A DNA stretch of 64,000 nt from Streptomyces sp. NBC_01198. GTDB taxonomy: Bacteria; Actinomycetota; Actinomycetes; Streptomycetales; Streptomycetaceae. Shown piece after piece: positions 56,736 to 64,000 of the stretch. A program made the position numbers and the translations under genes. The DNA is taken from assembly GCF_036010485.1 (NCBI RefSeq), contig NZ_CP108568.1, positions 3,060,001 to 3,124,000 of the forward strand, written 5' to 3'. Positions within the stretch are counted from its first letter, which is position 1. Each line of letters opens with the position of its first letter. A model generated the notes under the pieces. That model worked only from the letters and a program-made list of their open reading frames with translations. It was not told the origin of the DNA and ran no database searches.

Positions 56736-57491
56736 CTAGGCGCTGAGGCCGCCCGCACTCGCCGGGTGGGCGGCGGCCGACTCCTCGGCGATGGCCCGCA
56801 GCCGGCTGAGCGCGCGGTGCTGGGCGACCCGGACGGCTCCCGGCGACATGCCGAGCACCTGGCCGGTCTCCTCCGCGCTCAGCCCGACGGCGACCCGCAG
56901 CAGCACCAGTTCGCGCAGGTGTCCGGGCAGCCGGTCGAGCAGTTCCTTGGCCCAGGCCGCGTCGCTGTTGAGCAGCGCGCGCTCCTCGGGGCCGAGCGAG
57001 TCGTCGGGCTTCTCCGGCATCTCGTCGGAGGGGACGGCGGTGCTGCCGGGGTGGCGCATCGCGGCCCGTTGCAGATCGGCGACCTTGTGGGCGGCGATGG
57101 ACACCACGAAGGCCTCGAAGGGCCGCCCGAGGTCGCGGTAGCGCGGCAGCGCGCACAGCACGGCCAGGCAGACCTCCTGGGCGAGGTCGTCCACGAAGTG
57201 CCGTGCGTCACCGGGCAGCCGGGAGAGCCGGGTGCGGCAGTAGCGCTCGGCCAGCGGGTGGACGTGCGCCAGCAGGTCGTGGGTCGCGCGCTGGTCGCCG
57301 TCGACGGCGCGACGGACGAGGGCACCGATGGCCGGATCGTCGTCGTCGCGCATCCACCCATGGTGCCTCGCCGCCGGAGCATTCGCCGCATCGCGGCCGT
57401 ACTTCTGCACCGAAGCGTTATGAGCCGCCGTGGCCGAGGCCGCGGCGGAGTCCGCGGCAGGCACTGTCATCTCCGCCTTCTGGTCCACCAT
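56736..57491 (-). CDS. shbA: Sigma factor of the SigD/ShbA type
   Basis: About 251 residues from ATG at 57491, with GGGGG six bases before it. A shorter form from ATG at 57353 ([13 protein letters not shown], 205 residues) is possible because the front 40 residues are Ala-rich and unstructured. Region 2 is [41 protein letters not shown] in essence, and region 4 is [41 protein letters not shown]. ShbA drives hrdB transcription in Streptomyces, and the position between guaB and bldM fits. No anti-sigma gene is adjacent. The gene name rests on recall of synteny. Confidence 0.85.
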   Translation of the reverse strand: MVDQKAEMTVPAADSAAASATAAHNASVQKYGRDAANAPAARHHGWMRDDDDPAIGALVRRAVDGDQRATHDLLAHVHPLAERYCRTRLSRLPGDARHFVDDLAQEVCLAVLCALPRYRDLGRPFEAFVVSIAAHKVADLQRAAMRHPGSTAVPSDEMPEKPDDSLGPEERALLNSDAAWAKELLDRLPGHLRELVLLRVAVGLSAEETGQVLGMSPGAVRVAQHRALSRLRAIAEESAAAHPASAGGLSA

Positions 57492-57601
57492 GTGAAGCCC
57501 CCGCCGATCCCCGAGGAAGTCCATACGTCAAGCATGCGTCCTCCCCCGGGAAACCGAGGACTCGTGGGGGACTTCGCCGTACGGCGTACGGCGTAGCCGG
57601 G

Positions 57602-58213
57602 TCAGCGGACCAGGCCCCAGCGGAAGCCGAGTGCCACCGCGTGCGCCCGGTCCGAGGCGCCGAGCTTCTTGAACAGCCGCCGCGCGTGCGTCTTGACGGT
57701 GTCCTCGGACAGGAAGAGCTCGCGGCCGATCTCGGCGTTGGACCGTCCATGGCTCATCCCTTCGAGCACCTGGATCTCCCGGGCGGTCAGGGTGGGCGCG
57801 GCGCCCATCTCGGCGGACCGCAGCCGGCGCGGGGCGAGCCGCCAGGTCGGGTCGGCGAGCGCCTGGGTGACCGTGGCCCGCAGTTCGGCGCGCGAGGCGT
57901 CCTTGTGCAGATAGCCGCGGGCGCCGGCCGCCACCGCGAGAGCGACCCCGTCGAGGTCCTCGGCGACGGTGAGCATGATGATGCGGGCGCCGGGGTCGGC
58001 GGACAGCAGCCGCCGTACGGTCTCGACACCGCCGAGGCCGGGCATCCTGACGTCCATCAGGATGAGGTCGGACCGGTCGGCCCCCCAGCGGCGGAGCACT
58101 TCCTCACCGTTGGCCGCGGTGGTTACGCGCTCGACGCCGGGCACGGTCGCCACCGCGCGGCGCAGGGCCTCTCGGGCGAGCGGGGAGTCGTCGCAGACGA
58201 GGACGGAAGTCAT
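57602..58213 (-). CDS. bldM: Orphan response regulator BldM
   Basis: 203 residues from ATG at 58213, with GGAGGGCGG upstream. The receiver has the acidic pair DD (residues 8-9) and Asp54 in ILMDVRMPG. The LuxR-type helix-turn-helix is LTAREIQVLEGMSHGRSNAEIGRELFLSEDTVKTHARRL. BldM controls the switch to aerial growth and spore genes; in model Streptomyces it acts as a homodimer or heterodimer with WhiI and does not depend on phosphorylation of Asp54. There is no adjacent histidine kinase. A consensus sigma-BldN promoter lies upstream at 58349-58376. Confidence 0.97.
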   Translation of the reverse strand: MTSVLVCDDSPLAREALRRAVATVPGVERVTTAANGEEVLRRWGADRSDLILMDVRMPGLGGVETVRRLLSADPGARIIMLTVAEDLDGVALAVAAGARGYLHKDASRAELRATVTQALADPTWRLAPRRLRSAEMGAAPTLTAREIQVLEGMSHGRSNAEIGRELFLSEDTVKTHARRLFKKLGASDRAHAVALGFRWGLVR

Positions 58214-58348
58214 GACCGCCCTCCGCAGCTGAACCGCGTCACGTTGTGCCTCCAGGCTGTACGAAGTCTTCACCGTTGAGGCTGACGGCATCGGGCAGAT
58301 GCCCGAATCCTGTGGGACCGCTTGGGCCGCCAACCGCTTCCGCCACAC

Positions 58349-58376
58349 TCAACGACCCTCACCCGAAAGAGTTACG
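58349..58376 (-). promoter_or_regulatory. Sigma-BldN consensus promoter of bldM
   Basis: On the minus strand, CGTAAC (58371-58376), 16 bases, then CGTTGA (58349-58354). This equals the sigma-BldN consensus CGTAAC-N16-CGTTGA reported for Streptomyces. The transcript would start near 58342, giving a leader of about 130 bases. Confidence 0.92.
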
Positions 58377-58607
58377 AAGTTTGGTCGCCGCCATCGGCAC
58401 TCTACGTGATCATCCGCATACGAATCGGTCACGCCGCAGGTCAGAACGGGTGAGTCGGCAGATTTCCCGGATGGCCGGCGAACCGCGGGCGCGCGTGCCG
58501 GGACGGCAGATGCTGCTGAACGGGTGTTATGCCGGACTTTGCACCCTTTGGCCGCTCTTTTCCGATGCGTGGGCTAATCGACGCTAGATTGGCGATGAGT
58601 CATATTT

Positions 58608-58630
58608 ACATCTACTACGACAGTAGATGT
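58608..58630 (+). promoter_or_regulatory. Inverted repeat in the whiD leader/promoter
   Basis: ACATCTAC (58608-58615), spacer TACGACA, GTAGATGT (58623-58630): perfect 8-bp arms about 57 bases before the whiD start, in locally AT-rich DNA. Operator or leader hairpin. Confidence 0.5.
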
Positions 58631-58687
58631 ACGGTCGGAGACACCGAGGTCGTCTTGGCCGTCACGCACCCGTCGAGGGGATGAGCA

Positions 58688-58990
58688 ATGGCAGACTTCT
58701 CCCGCCTTCCCGGCCCGAACGCCGATCTCTGGGACTGGCAGCTGGTGGCCGCCTGCCGAGGCGTCGACAGCTCGCTGTTCTTCCACCCCGAGGGCGAGCG
58801 CGGCGCAGCCCGCAGCGCGCGGGAGGCCGCGGCCAAGGAGGTGTGCATGCGCTGCCCCGTGCGGGCCGAGTGCGCCACCCACGCCCTGGCCGTACGCGAG
58901 CCGTACGGCGTGTGGGGCGGGCTCACCGAGGACGAGCGCGAGGAGATGATGGGGCGCTCCCGGCACAGGATGATGAGCTCCCAGCCTTAG
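58688..58990 (+). CDS. whiD: WhiB-family iron-sulfur protein WhiD
   Basis: 100 residues from ATG at 58688, with GAGGGG upstream. The four Fe-S cysteines are Cys23, Cys53, Cys56 and Cys62 (ACRG, CMRCPVRAEC), followed by the GVWGG turn (74-78) and a basic C-terminus. The sequence MADFSRLPGPNADLWDWQ is the WhiD start. WhiD carries a 4Fe-4S cluster and binds the region 4 of the main sigma factor; it is needed for spore maturation. It is divergent from bldM. The C-terminal tail is short compared with some WhiD proteins. Confidence 0.96.
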   Translation: MADFSRLPGPNADLWDWQLVAACRGVDSSLFFHPEGERGAARSAREAAAKEVCMRCPVRAECATHALAVREPYGVWGGLTEDEREEMMGRSRHRMMSSQP

Positions 58991-59004
58991 CGCGCCACAC
59001 CCCG

Positions 59005-59031
59005 CACCGCCGAAGAATCGATTCCGCGGTG
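59005..59031. terminator. Hairpin between convergent whiD and LysR genes
   Basis: CACCGC (59005-59010) pairs with GCGGTG (59026-59031) around GAATCGATTC, itself a palindrome. Convergent genes end on both sides. Confidence 0.6.
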
Positions 59032-59033
59032 GG

Positions 59034-59942
59034 TCACGCCCACCGCAGCCCGGCCCGCGCGAGCCGGCCCAGCATCATGTCCACCGCCGGTACGTGCGCG
59101 AGGTCAGGCAGCGTGAGCGCCACGACCTCGCGCTGCACCGCAGGACGCAGCGCGACCACCGCGACGCCGCGTGACCGCAGCGACTCCAGCGCGAGCCGCG
59201 GCAGCACCGCGACCCCCAGACCCGCCGCGACCAGGCCGATCACCGCCGGGTAGTCGTCGGTGGCGAAGTCGATCCTGGGCGTGAAGCCCGCCCGCTCGCA
59301 CAGCTCCACCAGATGCCCGCGGCAGCGCGGGCAGCCCGCGATCCACCGCTCCCCGGCCAGCGCCGCCAGGTCCACCGGGCCGCCGCCGGCCAGCCGGTGC
59401 CCCTGCGGCAGCACCCCGACCAGCCGGTCGGTGAGCAGCGGGCGCACCACCAGGTCGGCCCAGGACTCCTCGGCCGGCGTCGGCAGACCGGGGAAGCGGA
59501 AGGCCAGCGTGATGTCGCAGTCGCCGGCCCGCAGCAGGTCCACCGACCCCGGGGGCTCGGCCTCCACCAGCGAGACCTCGGTGCCCGGGTGCCGCTCCCG
59601 CAGCTCGGCGACCGCGCCGGGCACCAGGGTCGGCGTGCCCGAGGGGAACGAGGCCAGCCGCACCCGCCCCGCCCGCAGGCCGGCGATCGCCGCCACCTCC
59701 TCCTCGGCTGCGGTCAGCCCGGCCAGGATGCCGTCGGCGTGCCGCACCAGCGCCTCGCCGGCCTGCGTCAGCCGCATCTCGCGCGGCCCGCGCACCAGCA
59801 GCGGGGTGCCCGCCGACGCTTCGAGGGCCTTCATCTGCTGGCTGACGGCCGGCTGCGTACAGCCCAGGGCCCGGGCCGCGGCGGAGAACGAGCCGCCCCT
59901 TGCCACCGCCCGCAGTACCCGTAGGTGCCGTGCTTCGATCAC
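59034..59942 (-). CDS. LysR-family transcriptional regulator
   Basis: 302 residues from GTG at 59942 (VIEARHLRVLRAVARGGSFSAAARALGCTQPAVSQQMKALE), with GTGGGGAC close to the start. The winged helix-turn-helix is at residues 1-60 and the effector-binding domain at about 85-300. It is divergent from the aminotransferase at 60026, the standard arrangement for a LysR regulator and its target. The control region holds TAAGCATTACTTA, a T-N11-A box, at 59953-59965. Effector unknown. Confidence 0.93.
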   Translation of the reverse strand: MIEARHLRVLRAVARGGSFSAAARALGCTQPAVSQQMKALEASAGTPLLVRGPREMRLTQAGEALVRHADGILAGLTAAEEEVAAIAGLRAGRVRLASFPSGTPTLVPGAVAELRERHPGTEVSLVEAEPPGSVDLLRAGDCDITLAFRFPGLPTPAEESWADLVVRPLLTDRLVGVLPQGHRLAGGGPVDLAALAGERWIAGCPRCRGHLVELCERAGFTPRIDFATDDYPAVIGLVAAGLGVAVLPRLALESLRSRGVAVVALRPAVQREVVALTLPDLAHVPAVDMMLGRLARAGLRWA

Positions 59943-59952
59943 GTCCCCACCA

Positions 59953-59965
59953 TAAGCATTACTTA
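59953..59965. promoter_or_regulatory. LysR-type operator box
   Basis: TAAGCATTACTTA fits the T-N11-A LysR box with TAAG/CTTA arms, flanked by CATA and TATG. It lies 11 bases from the regulator start and 61 from the aminotransferase start. Confidence 0.6.
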
Positions 59966-60025
59966 GGTATGTCCTGCAGAGACCGGCGATGGACTTTGCC
60001 CAGGACCGGGGGCACGCTGCCGTAC

Positions 60026-61111
60026 ATGAGCGCTCACGTGTCGACCGACTCCGCCGCCGCCTTCAGCGAGGTCCGGGCCGCGGAATACCCCGATCTCGCG
60101 CCCGGCTACCTCAACACCGCCGCCCACGCCATCGCCCCGGCCCGTACGGTGGCGGCCCTCCGCCGTTCTCTCGACATGTGGGCCGCCGGGCGCCCCGACC
60201 TGGACGGCTACGAGCGCGCGGCCGCCGAGGCCCGCGCCTCCTTCGCCCGTATCGTCGGCGCCCCGGTCTCCCAGGTCGCCCTGGCCGGCACCGTGGCCGG
60301 CAGCGTCGGCCTGATCTGCGCGGCCCTCCCGCCGGGCGCCGAAGTCGTCGCCTTCCAGGAGGACTTCAGCGCCCTCGTGCAGCCCTTCGCCGGCCGCCCC
60401 GACCTGCGCCTGCGGCTGGTCCCGCTCCAGGACGTCGCCGGCGCCGTACGCCCCGGCACCGCCCTGGTGGCGGTCAGCACCGTGCAGTCCGCCGACGGGC
60501 GGATCGCCGACCTCCCGGCGATCCGCGCGGCCGCCGCCGAGCACGGCGCCCGGGTCCTGCTCGACGCGACCCAGTCGGTCGGCTGGCTGCCGCTGGACGC
60601 CACCGAGTACGACTACGTCGTCTGCCACGGCTACAAGTGGCCGGTCTCGCCGCACGGCGCCTGCTTCCTCACCGTCCGCCCGGGCGCCGAATCCACCCTC
60701 TCCGGCGCCTTCACCACCTGGTACGGCGCCGACGACCCGTGGGCCTCCTGCTACGGCCCGGTCGCCGACCTCGCCCCCGGCGCCCGCCGCTTCGACGCGC
60801 GCCCCGCCTACCTGCCCTACGTCGGCGCCGCCGCGTCGCTGTCCCTCATCGAGGAGCTGGGCGTGGACGCCGTCCACGCCTACGACGTGGCCCTCGCGGA
60901 CCGGCTGCGCGCGGGATTCGCCGCCCTCGGCTACGACCCGGTCCCGGGCCGCTCCGCGATCGTCGCGATCCCCGGCGTGCCCGCGGCCGTCACCGACCGG
61001 CTCACCGAGGCGGGCCTGACCTTCTCCTCCCGGGCCGGCAACCTGCGCTTCGCCCCGCACTTCTACAACACCCCGGCCGACATCGAGCTGGCCCTGGCCG
61101 CCGCCGCCTGA
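60026..61111 (+). CDS. Class-V aminotransferase family PLP enzyme
   Basis: 361 residues from ATG at 60026; no clear ribosome site is seen. The PLP lysine is in CHGYKWPVSPHGACFL, and the cofactor Asp/His region is LLDATQSVGWLPLD. This matches selenocysteine lyase/isopenicillin N epimerase-like proteins of the class-V fold. The substrate is unknown; such enzymes act on cysteine, kynurenine or related amines. The divergent LysR gene probably regulates it. Confidence 0.9.
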   Translation: MSAHVSTDSAAAFSEVRAAEYPDLAPGYLNTAAHAIAPARTVAALRRSLDMWAAGRPDLDGYERAAAEARASFARIVGAPVSQVALAGTVAGSVGLICAALPPGAEVVAFQEDFSALVQPFAGRPDLRLRLVPLQDVAGAVRPGTALVAVSTVQSADGRIADLPAIRAAAAEHGARVLLDATQSVGWLPLDATEYDYVVCHGYKWPVSPHGACFLTVRPGAESTLSGAFTTWYGADDPWASCYGPVADLAPGARRFDARPAYLPYVGAAASLSLIEELGVDAVHAYDVALADRLRAGFAALGYDPVPGRSAIVAIPGVPAAVTDRLTEAGLTFSSRAGNLRFAPHFYNTPADIELALAAAA

Positions 61112-61181
61112 CCGCCCCCCCGCCGCGGTGGCGCCGGTAAAACCGGTTGGGTGCGGCGGGGGCGGGTGGTGGAATGCCCCG

Positions 61182-61985
61182 ATGGACTCCACGCACGCCC
61201 TCGCCCTCTTCGATGCCCAGCTACGCCGGGACGCACCGCCGGAGAGCCCCACCACCCGGATCGACCGGCTCCCCGGCGTCGTACGGCAGGTGGGGGCCGG
61301 GACCCACGAGTGGTGCGGCATCCTGTGGTCCGACCTGGACGCGACGACCGCCGACGCGGCCATCGCCGCGCAACTGGATTGGCTGCGCGGCCCGGAGGCG
61401 GCCGGGCGCGAGTTCGAGTGGAAGACGTACGCGCACGACGGCCCGGCGGACCTGGGCGACCGGCTGCTCGCCGCGGGCTTCACACCCGAGGAACCCGAGA
61501 CCCTGATGGTCGCCGAGATCGACGAGGTCGCCGAGCTCACGCGGGGCGCGGAACTGCCGCCCGGCGTGCGGCTGGAGCCGGTACGGGACGCGGCCGGCGT
61601 CGACCTGGCGGCGGCCGTGCACGAGCAGGCGTTCGGCACGAACGCGGACCGGCTCCGGATCAGGATGCTCGACCAGGTCACCCGCAGCGCGGACACCGTG
61701 AGCATCGTGCTGGCGATGGCCGGCGACGTCCCGGTGTGCGCGGCGCGGATGGAGTTGTGCCCGGGGACGGACTTCGCCGGGCTGTGGGGCGGCGGCACCG
61801 TCAAGGAGTGGCGCGGCAAGGGCATCTACCGCGCCCTGGTCGCGCGCCGGGCGCGTATCGCCGCGGCCCATGGGTACCGCTATCTCCAGGTCGACGCGTC
61901 GAACGACAGCCGCCCCATCCTGCAGCGCCTCGGCTTCGCGGCGCTGAGCGTGACGACCCCGTATCTGATCACGGTACCGGCGTAG
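61182..61985 (+). CDS. GNAT-family N-acetyltransferase
   Basis: 267 residues from ATG at 61182, preceded by GGTGGTGG. An N-terminal domain (about 1-110) is followed by the GNAT fold with the acetyl-CoA motif GGGTVKEWRGKGIYRALVARRARIAAAHGYRYLQVDASNDSRPILQRLGF in outline (positions about 205-250). The Q/RxxGxG-type P-loop is EWRGKGIY. Substrate unknown. It precedes the MOSC gene by 15 bases, so probably co-transcribed. Confidence 0.9.
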   Translation: MDSTHALALFDAQLRRDAPPESPTTRIDRLPGVVRQVGAGTHEWCGILWSDLDATTADAAIAAQLDWLRGPEAAGREFEWKTYAHDGPADLGDRLLAAGFTPEEPETLMVAEIDEVAELTRGAELPPGVRLEPVRDAAGVDLAAAVHEQAFGTNADRLRIRMLDQVTRSADTVSIVLAMAGDVPVCAARMELCPGTDFAGLWGGGTVKEWRGKGIYRALVARRARIAAAHGYRYLQVDASNDSRPILQRLGFAALSVTTPYLITVPA

Positions 61986-62000
61986 AAAAGGGGAGCACCG

Positions 62001-62663
62001 ATGCGGCTGCTGAGCGTCAACGTGGGCCGGCCGATACCCAATCCGTGGAAGCGGCTGGCGGCGACCGGCATAGACAAGCAGCCGGTCAGCGGCCCGGTCG
62101 CGGTGCGCTCGCCCGGGCCGAAGGGGACCGGGGCGGTCGGCCTGGCCGGTGACCGGGTCTACGACATCAAGCACCACGGCGGTGACGACCAGGCGGTCTA
62201 CGCCTACGCCCGCGAGGACCTGGACCGCTGGGAGAAGGAGCTGGACCGCAGCTTCGCCAACGGCTGCTTCGGCGAGAACCTGACGACCACCGGCTACGAC
62301 GTCAACGCCGCGCTGATAGGCGAGCGCTGGCGGGTCGGCACGGAAGGGCCGCTGCTGGAGGTGTCCTGCCCGCGCATCCCGTGCGCGACCTTCGCCGGCT
62401 GGCTGGACGAGCGCGGCTGGATCGGGCGCTTCACCGACCGCGCGCTGCCAGGCCCGTATCTGCGGGTCCTCGAACCGGGCGAGTTGGCCGCCGGCGACCC
62501 GGTGCGGGTGGTCTCCCGCCCGGACCACGACGTCACGGTCGAACTGGCCTTCCGGGCGATGACCGCGGAACCGGCGCTGCTGCCACGGCTGCTGGCGGCG
62601 GACGCCCTGCCGGCGGAGGACCTGCGGCGCGTCAGGGAACGGCTGGCGCGCACCCGCCGGTGA
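62001..62663 (+). CDS. MOSC-domain protein
   Basis: 220 residues from ATG at 62001, with GGGGAG five bases upstream. The MOSC core has GLAGDRVYDIKHHGGDDQAVYAY, GENLTTTGYDV and the cysteine in EVSCPRIPCATF. MOSC domains handle sulfur with molybdenum cofactor or pyridoxal-type chemistry (YiiM-like proteins detoxify N-hydroxylated compounds). The C-terminal part resembles YiiM/3-alpha. It lies with a GNAT gene and a short-chain dehydrogenase gene; substrate unknown. Confidence 0.9.
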   Translation: MRLLSVNVGRPIPNPWKRLAATGIDKQPVSGPVAVRSPGPKGTGAVGLAGDRVYDIKHHGGDDQAVYAYAREDLDRWEKELDRSFANGCFGENLTTTGYDVNAALIGERWRVGTEGPLLEVSCPRIPCATFAGWLDERGWIGRFTDRALPGPYLRVLEPGELAAGDPVRVVSRPDHDVTVELAFRAMTAEPALLPRLLAADALPAEDLRRVRERLARTRR

Positions 62664-62688
62664 GCCGCGGTACGCCTACGCTGCCCGT

Positions 62689-63468
62689 ATGACGACTTCC
62701 CTCATCACCGGTGCGACGGCGGGTATCGGCGCTGCCTTCGCACGGCGGCTGGCGGCCGACGGGCACGACCTGGTCCTCGTCGCGCGGGACGCCGTACGCC
62801 TCGGCGAGAGCGCGGCCGAACTGCGCGAGCAGCACGGCGTCGCGGTCGAGGTGCTGCAGGCCGACCTCGCGTCGGACGGCGGCATCACCGCGGTGGAGAA
62901 CCGGCTGCGGGAGAGTGGGCTCCCGCCGGTCGACGTGCTGGTCAACAACGCCGGTTTCGGCCACCGCGGCCGCTACCTGGAGGTGCCGCTGTCCGACGAG
63001 CTGCGCATGCTCACCGTGCACTGCGAGGCCGTGCTGCGGCTCACCTCCGCCGCCGCGCAGGGCATGCGGGAGCGCGGGCGCGGCTCGGTGGTCAACGTGG
63101 CGTCGGTCGCCGCCTTCATGCCGCGCGGCACATACGCGGCGAGCAAGGCGTGGGTCGTCCGCTTCACCCAGGGCGCCGCCCTGGACCTGCGCGGGTCGGG
63201 CGTCCGCTTCCTCGCGCTGTGCCCCGGCTTCGTCCGCACGGAATTCCACCAGCGGGCCGGGATGCAGCCGGACCGGCTGCCCGCCTGGGCCTGGCTCGAC
63301 GCGGACAAGGTGGTGGCGGCGGGCCTGCGCGACCTTGCCAGGGGGCGGGTGGTCTCGGTGCCCGACGCCCGCTACAAGGTGGCCGTCGGCCTCGCCCGCC
63401 ACCTGCCCCCCGGCCTCTTCGGCGCGGTCTCCACCGGCGCGGGCCGCAAGTACGACCCGAAGACCTAG
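62689..63468 (+). CDS. Short-chain dehydrogenase/reductase
   Basis: 259 residues from ATG at 62689, 25 bases after the MOSC gene. The Rossmann motif is TGATAGIGAAFARRL, the structural motif VLVNNAGFG, and the catalytic Tyr/Lys are in TYAASKAW. The C-terminal part (VSVPDARYKVAVGLARHLPPGLFG) is typical of the DltE-like SDR group. It uses NADPH to reduce or oxidise an unknown carbonyl. A hairpin at 63491-63525 follows. Confidence 0.92.
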   Translation: MTTSLITGATAGIGAAFARRLAADGHDLVLVARDAVRLGESAAELREQHGVAVEVLQADLASDGGITAVENRLRESGLPPVDVLVNNAGFGHRGRYLEVPLSDELRMLTVHCEAVLRLTSAAAQGMRERGRGSVVNVASVAAFMPRGTYAASKAWVVRFTQGAALDLRGSGVRFLALCPGFVRTEFHQRAGMQPDRLPAWAWLDADKVVAAGLRDLARGRVVSVPDARYKVAVGLARHLPPGLFGAVSTGAGRKYDPKT

Positions 63469-63490
63469 TCCGTGTCCGACCGGCACGGCA

Positions 63491-63525
63491 GACGCCCGCC
63501 GCCCCGGGCGGGGGTGGCGGGCGTC
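63491..63525. terminator. Bidirectional hairpin between the SDR gene and groEL
   Basis: GACGCCCGCC (63491-63500) mirrored at GGCGGGCGTC (63516-63525) with a 15-base loop, between convergent genes. Confidence 0.85.
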
Positions 63526-63538
63526 GGCGGGAGCGAGG

Positions 63539-64000
63539 TCAGTGGGAGTGGGAGTGACCGCCGGCGGCGGACTCCTGCTCCTCTTCCTTCTTCTCCACGA
63601 CCAGCGTCTCCGTGGTCAGCAGCAGCGACGCGATGGACGCCGCGTTCTCCAGCGCGGAGCGGGTGACCTTGACCGGGTCGATGACGCCGGCCTTGACCAG
63701 GTCGCCGTACTCGCCGGTGGCCGCGTTGAAGCCGTGGCCCTTGTCGAGCTCGGCGACCTTGGAGGTGATGACGTAGCCCTCCAGGCCGGCGTTCTCGGCG
63801 ATCCAGCGCAGCGGCTCGACGGCGGCGCGGCGGACGACCGCGACACCGGTGGCCTCGTCGCCCACCTTGCCGAGGTTGTCCGCGAGGACCTTCACCGCGT
63901 GCACGAGGGCCGAGCCACCGCCGGAGACGATGCCCTCCTCGACGGCCGCGCGGGTCGCGGAGATCGCGTCCTCAAGGCGGTGCTTCTTCTCCTTGAGCTC
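63539..64000 (-). CDS. groEL: Chaperonin GroEL, C-terminal part
   Basis: The window holds the last 153 codons, cut at 64000. [35 protein letters not shown] is the GroEL ATPase/equatorial signature, and [18 protein letters not shown] is the tail. Actinomycete GroEL1 proteins end in His-rich tails, whereas the other copy has a Gly/Met-type tail; the GGHSHSH end here supports GroEL1. It folds cytoplasmic proteins with GroES. The rest of the gene and groES should lie beyond the edge. Confidence 0.97.
   Translation of the reverse strand, partial: ELKEKKHRLEDAISATRAAVEEGIVSGGGSALVHAVKVLADNLGKVGDEATGVAVVRRAAVEPLRWIAENAGLEGYVITSKVAELDKGHGFNAATGEYGDLVKAGVIDPVKVTRSALENAASIASLLLTTETLVVEKKEEEQESAAGGHSHSH

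Larger units (their letters stand above)
58214..58687. other. Divergent regulatory region of bldM and whiD
   Basis: 474 bases without a gene. It holds the sigma-BldN promoter (58349-58376), half-sites TCACCCG (58359-58365) and CGGGTGA (58447-58453), and AT-rich DNA with an inverted repeat near whiD (58590-58640). Both genes start on its edges. Confidence 0.75.

Overview
The window reads as chromosome-core DNA of a Streptomyces or a very close relative. GC content is very high with strong third-position GC bias, GTG starts are common, and the developmental genes bldM and whiD sit in a guaB - sigma factor - bldM - whiD - groEL order. As I recall, this matches the sucC-to-groEL part of model Streptomyces chromosomes. 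I see no tRNA or rRNA gene, insertion sequence, integrase, prophage or CRISPR array.

Layout: (1) 1-395, start of sucC (partial). (2) 681-8677, two divergent operons: MoxR ATPase / DUF5682 / VWA leftwards and SWIM zinc-finger / DUF5691 rightwards. They share a 139-bp control region with two promoters of the mycobacterial RecA-NDp (PafBC, DNA-damage) type. (3) 8744-19065: a repeat array, icmB, a lipase-fold esterase, an M23 peptidase with a Gln/Tyr-rich tail, pcrA, and three NlpC/P60 hydrolases, the middle one behind a textbook cyclic di-AMP riboswitch. (4) 19116-30345: a secreted LamG protein, a 2153-residue Rhs protein with a variable C-terminal domain, and a small four-helix membrane protein directly behind it that could be its immunity partner. 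A 156-bp tandem duplication separates the LamG and Rhs genes. (5) 30602-39840: a transglutaminase-like protein, a PspC-type two-component system with a divergent PspC membrane protein, a DoxX protein, guaA, and an Fe-S-motif GMC oxidoreductase followed by an aldehyde dehydrogenase (to 41470). (6) 41762-49452: four receptor-like Ser/Thr kinase genes in a row, one encoding a pseudokinase. (7) 49536-56639: glpD, a nucleotide-sugar-dehydrogenase homologue lacking its catalytic cysteine, a proline-rich membrane protein, guaB3 and guaB. (8) 56736-58990: SigD/ShbA-type sigma factor, bldM with a consensus sigma-BldN promoter, and whiD. (9) 59034-64000: a LysR regulator divergent from a class-V aminotransferase, a GNAT protein, a MOSC protein, a short-chain dehydrogenase, and the 3' end of groEL.

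Functional themes are cell-wall remodelling and its second-messenger control, Ser/Thr and two-component signalling, GMP synthesis (guaA, guaB, guaB3), and the switch to sporulation (sigma factor, bldM, whiD). The accessory part is the LamG/Rhs locus. The strongest new lead is the divergent MoxR/SWIM module behind paired DNA-damage-type promoters. Next come the Rhs C-terminal domain with its membrane neighbour, the pseudokinase, the cysteine-less dehydrogenase, and a family of dispersed intergenic repeats.
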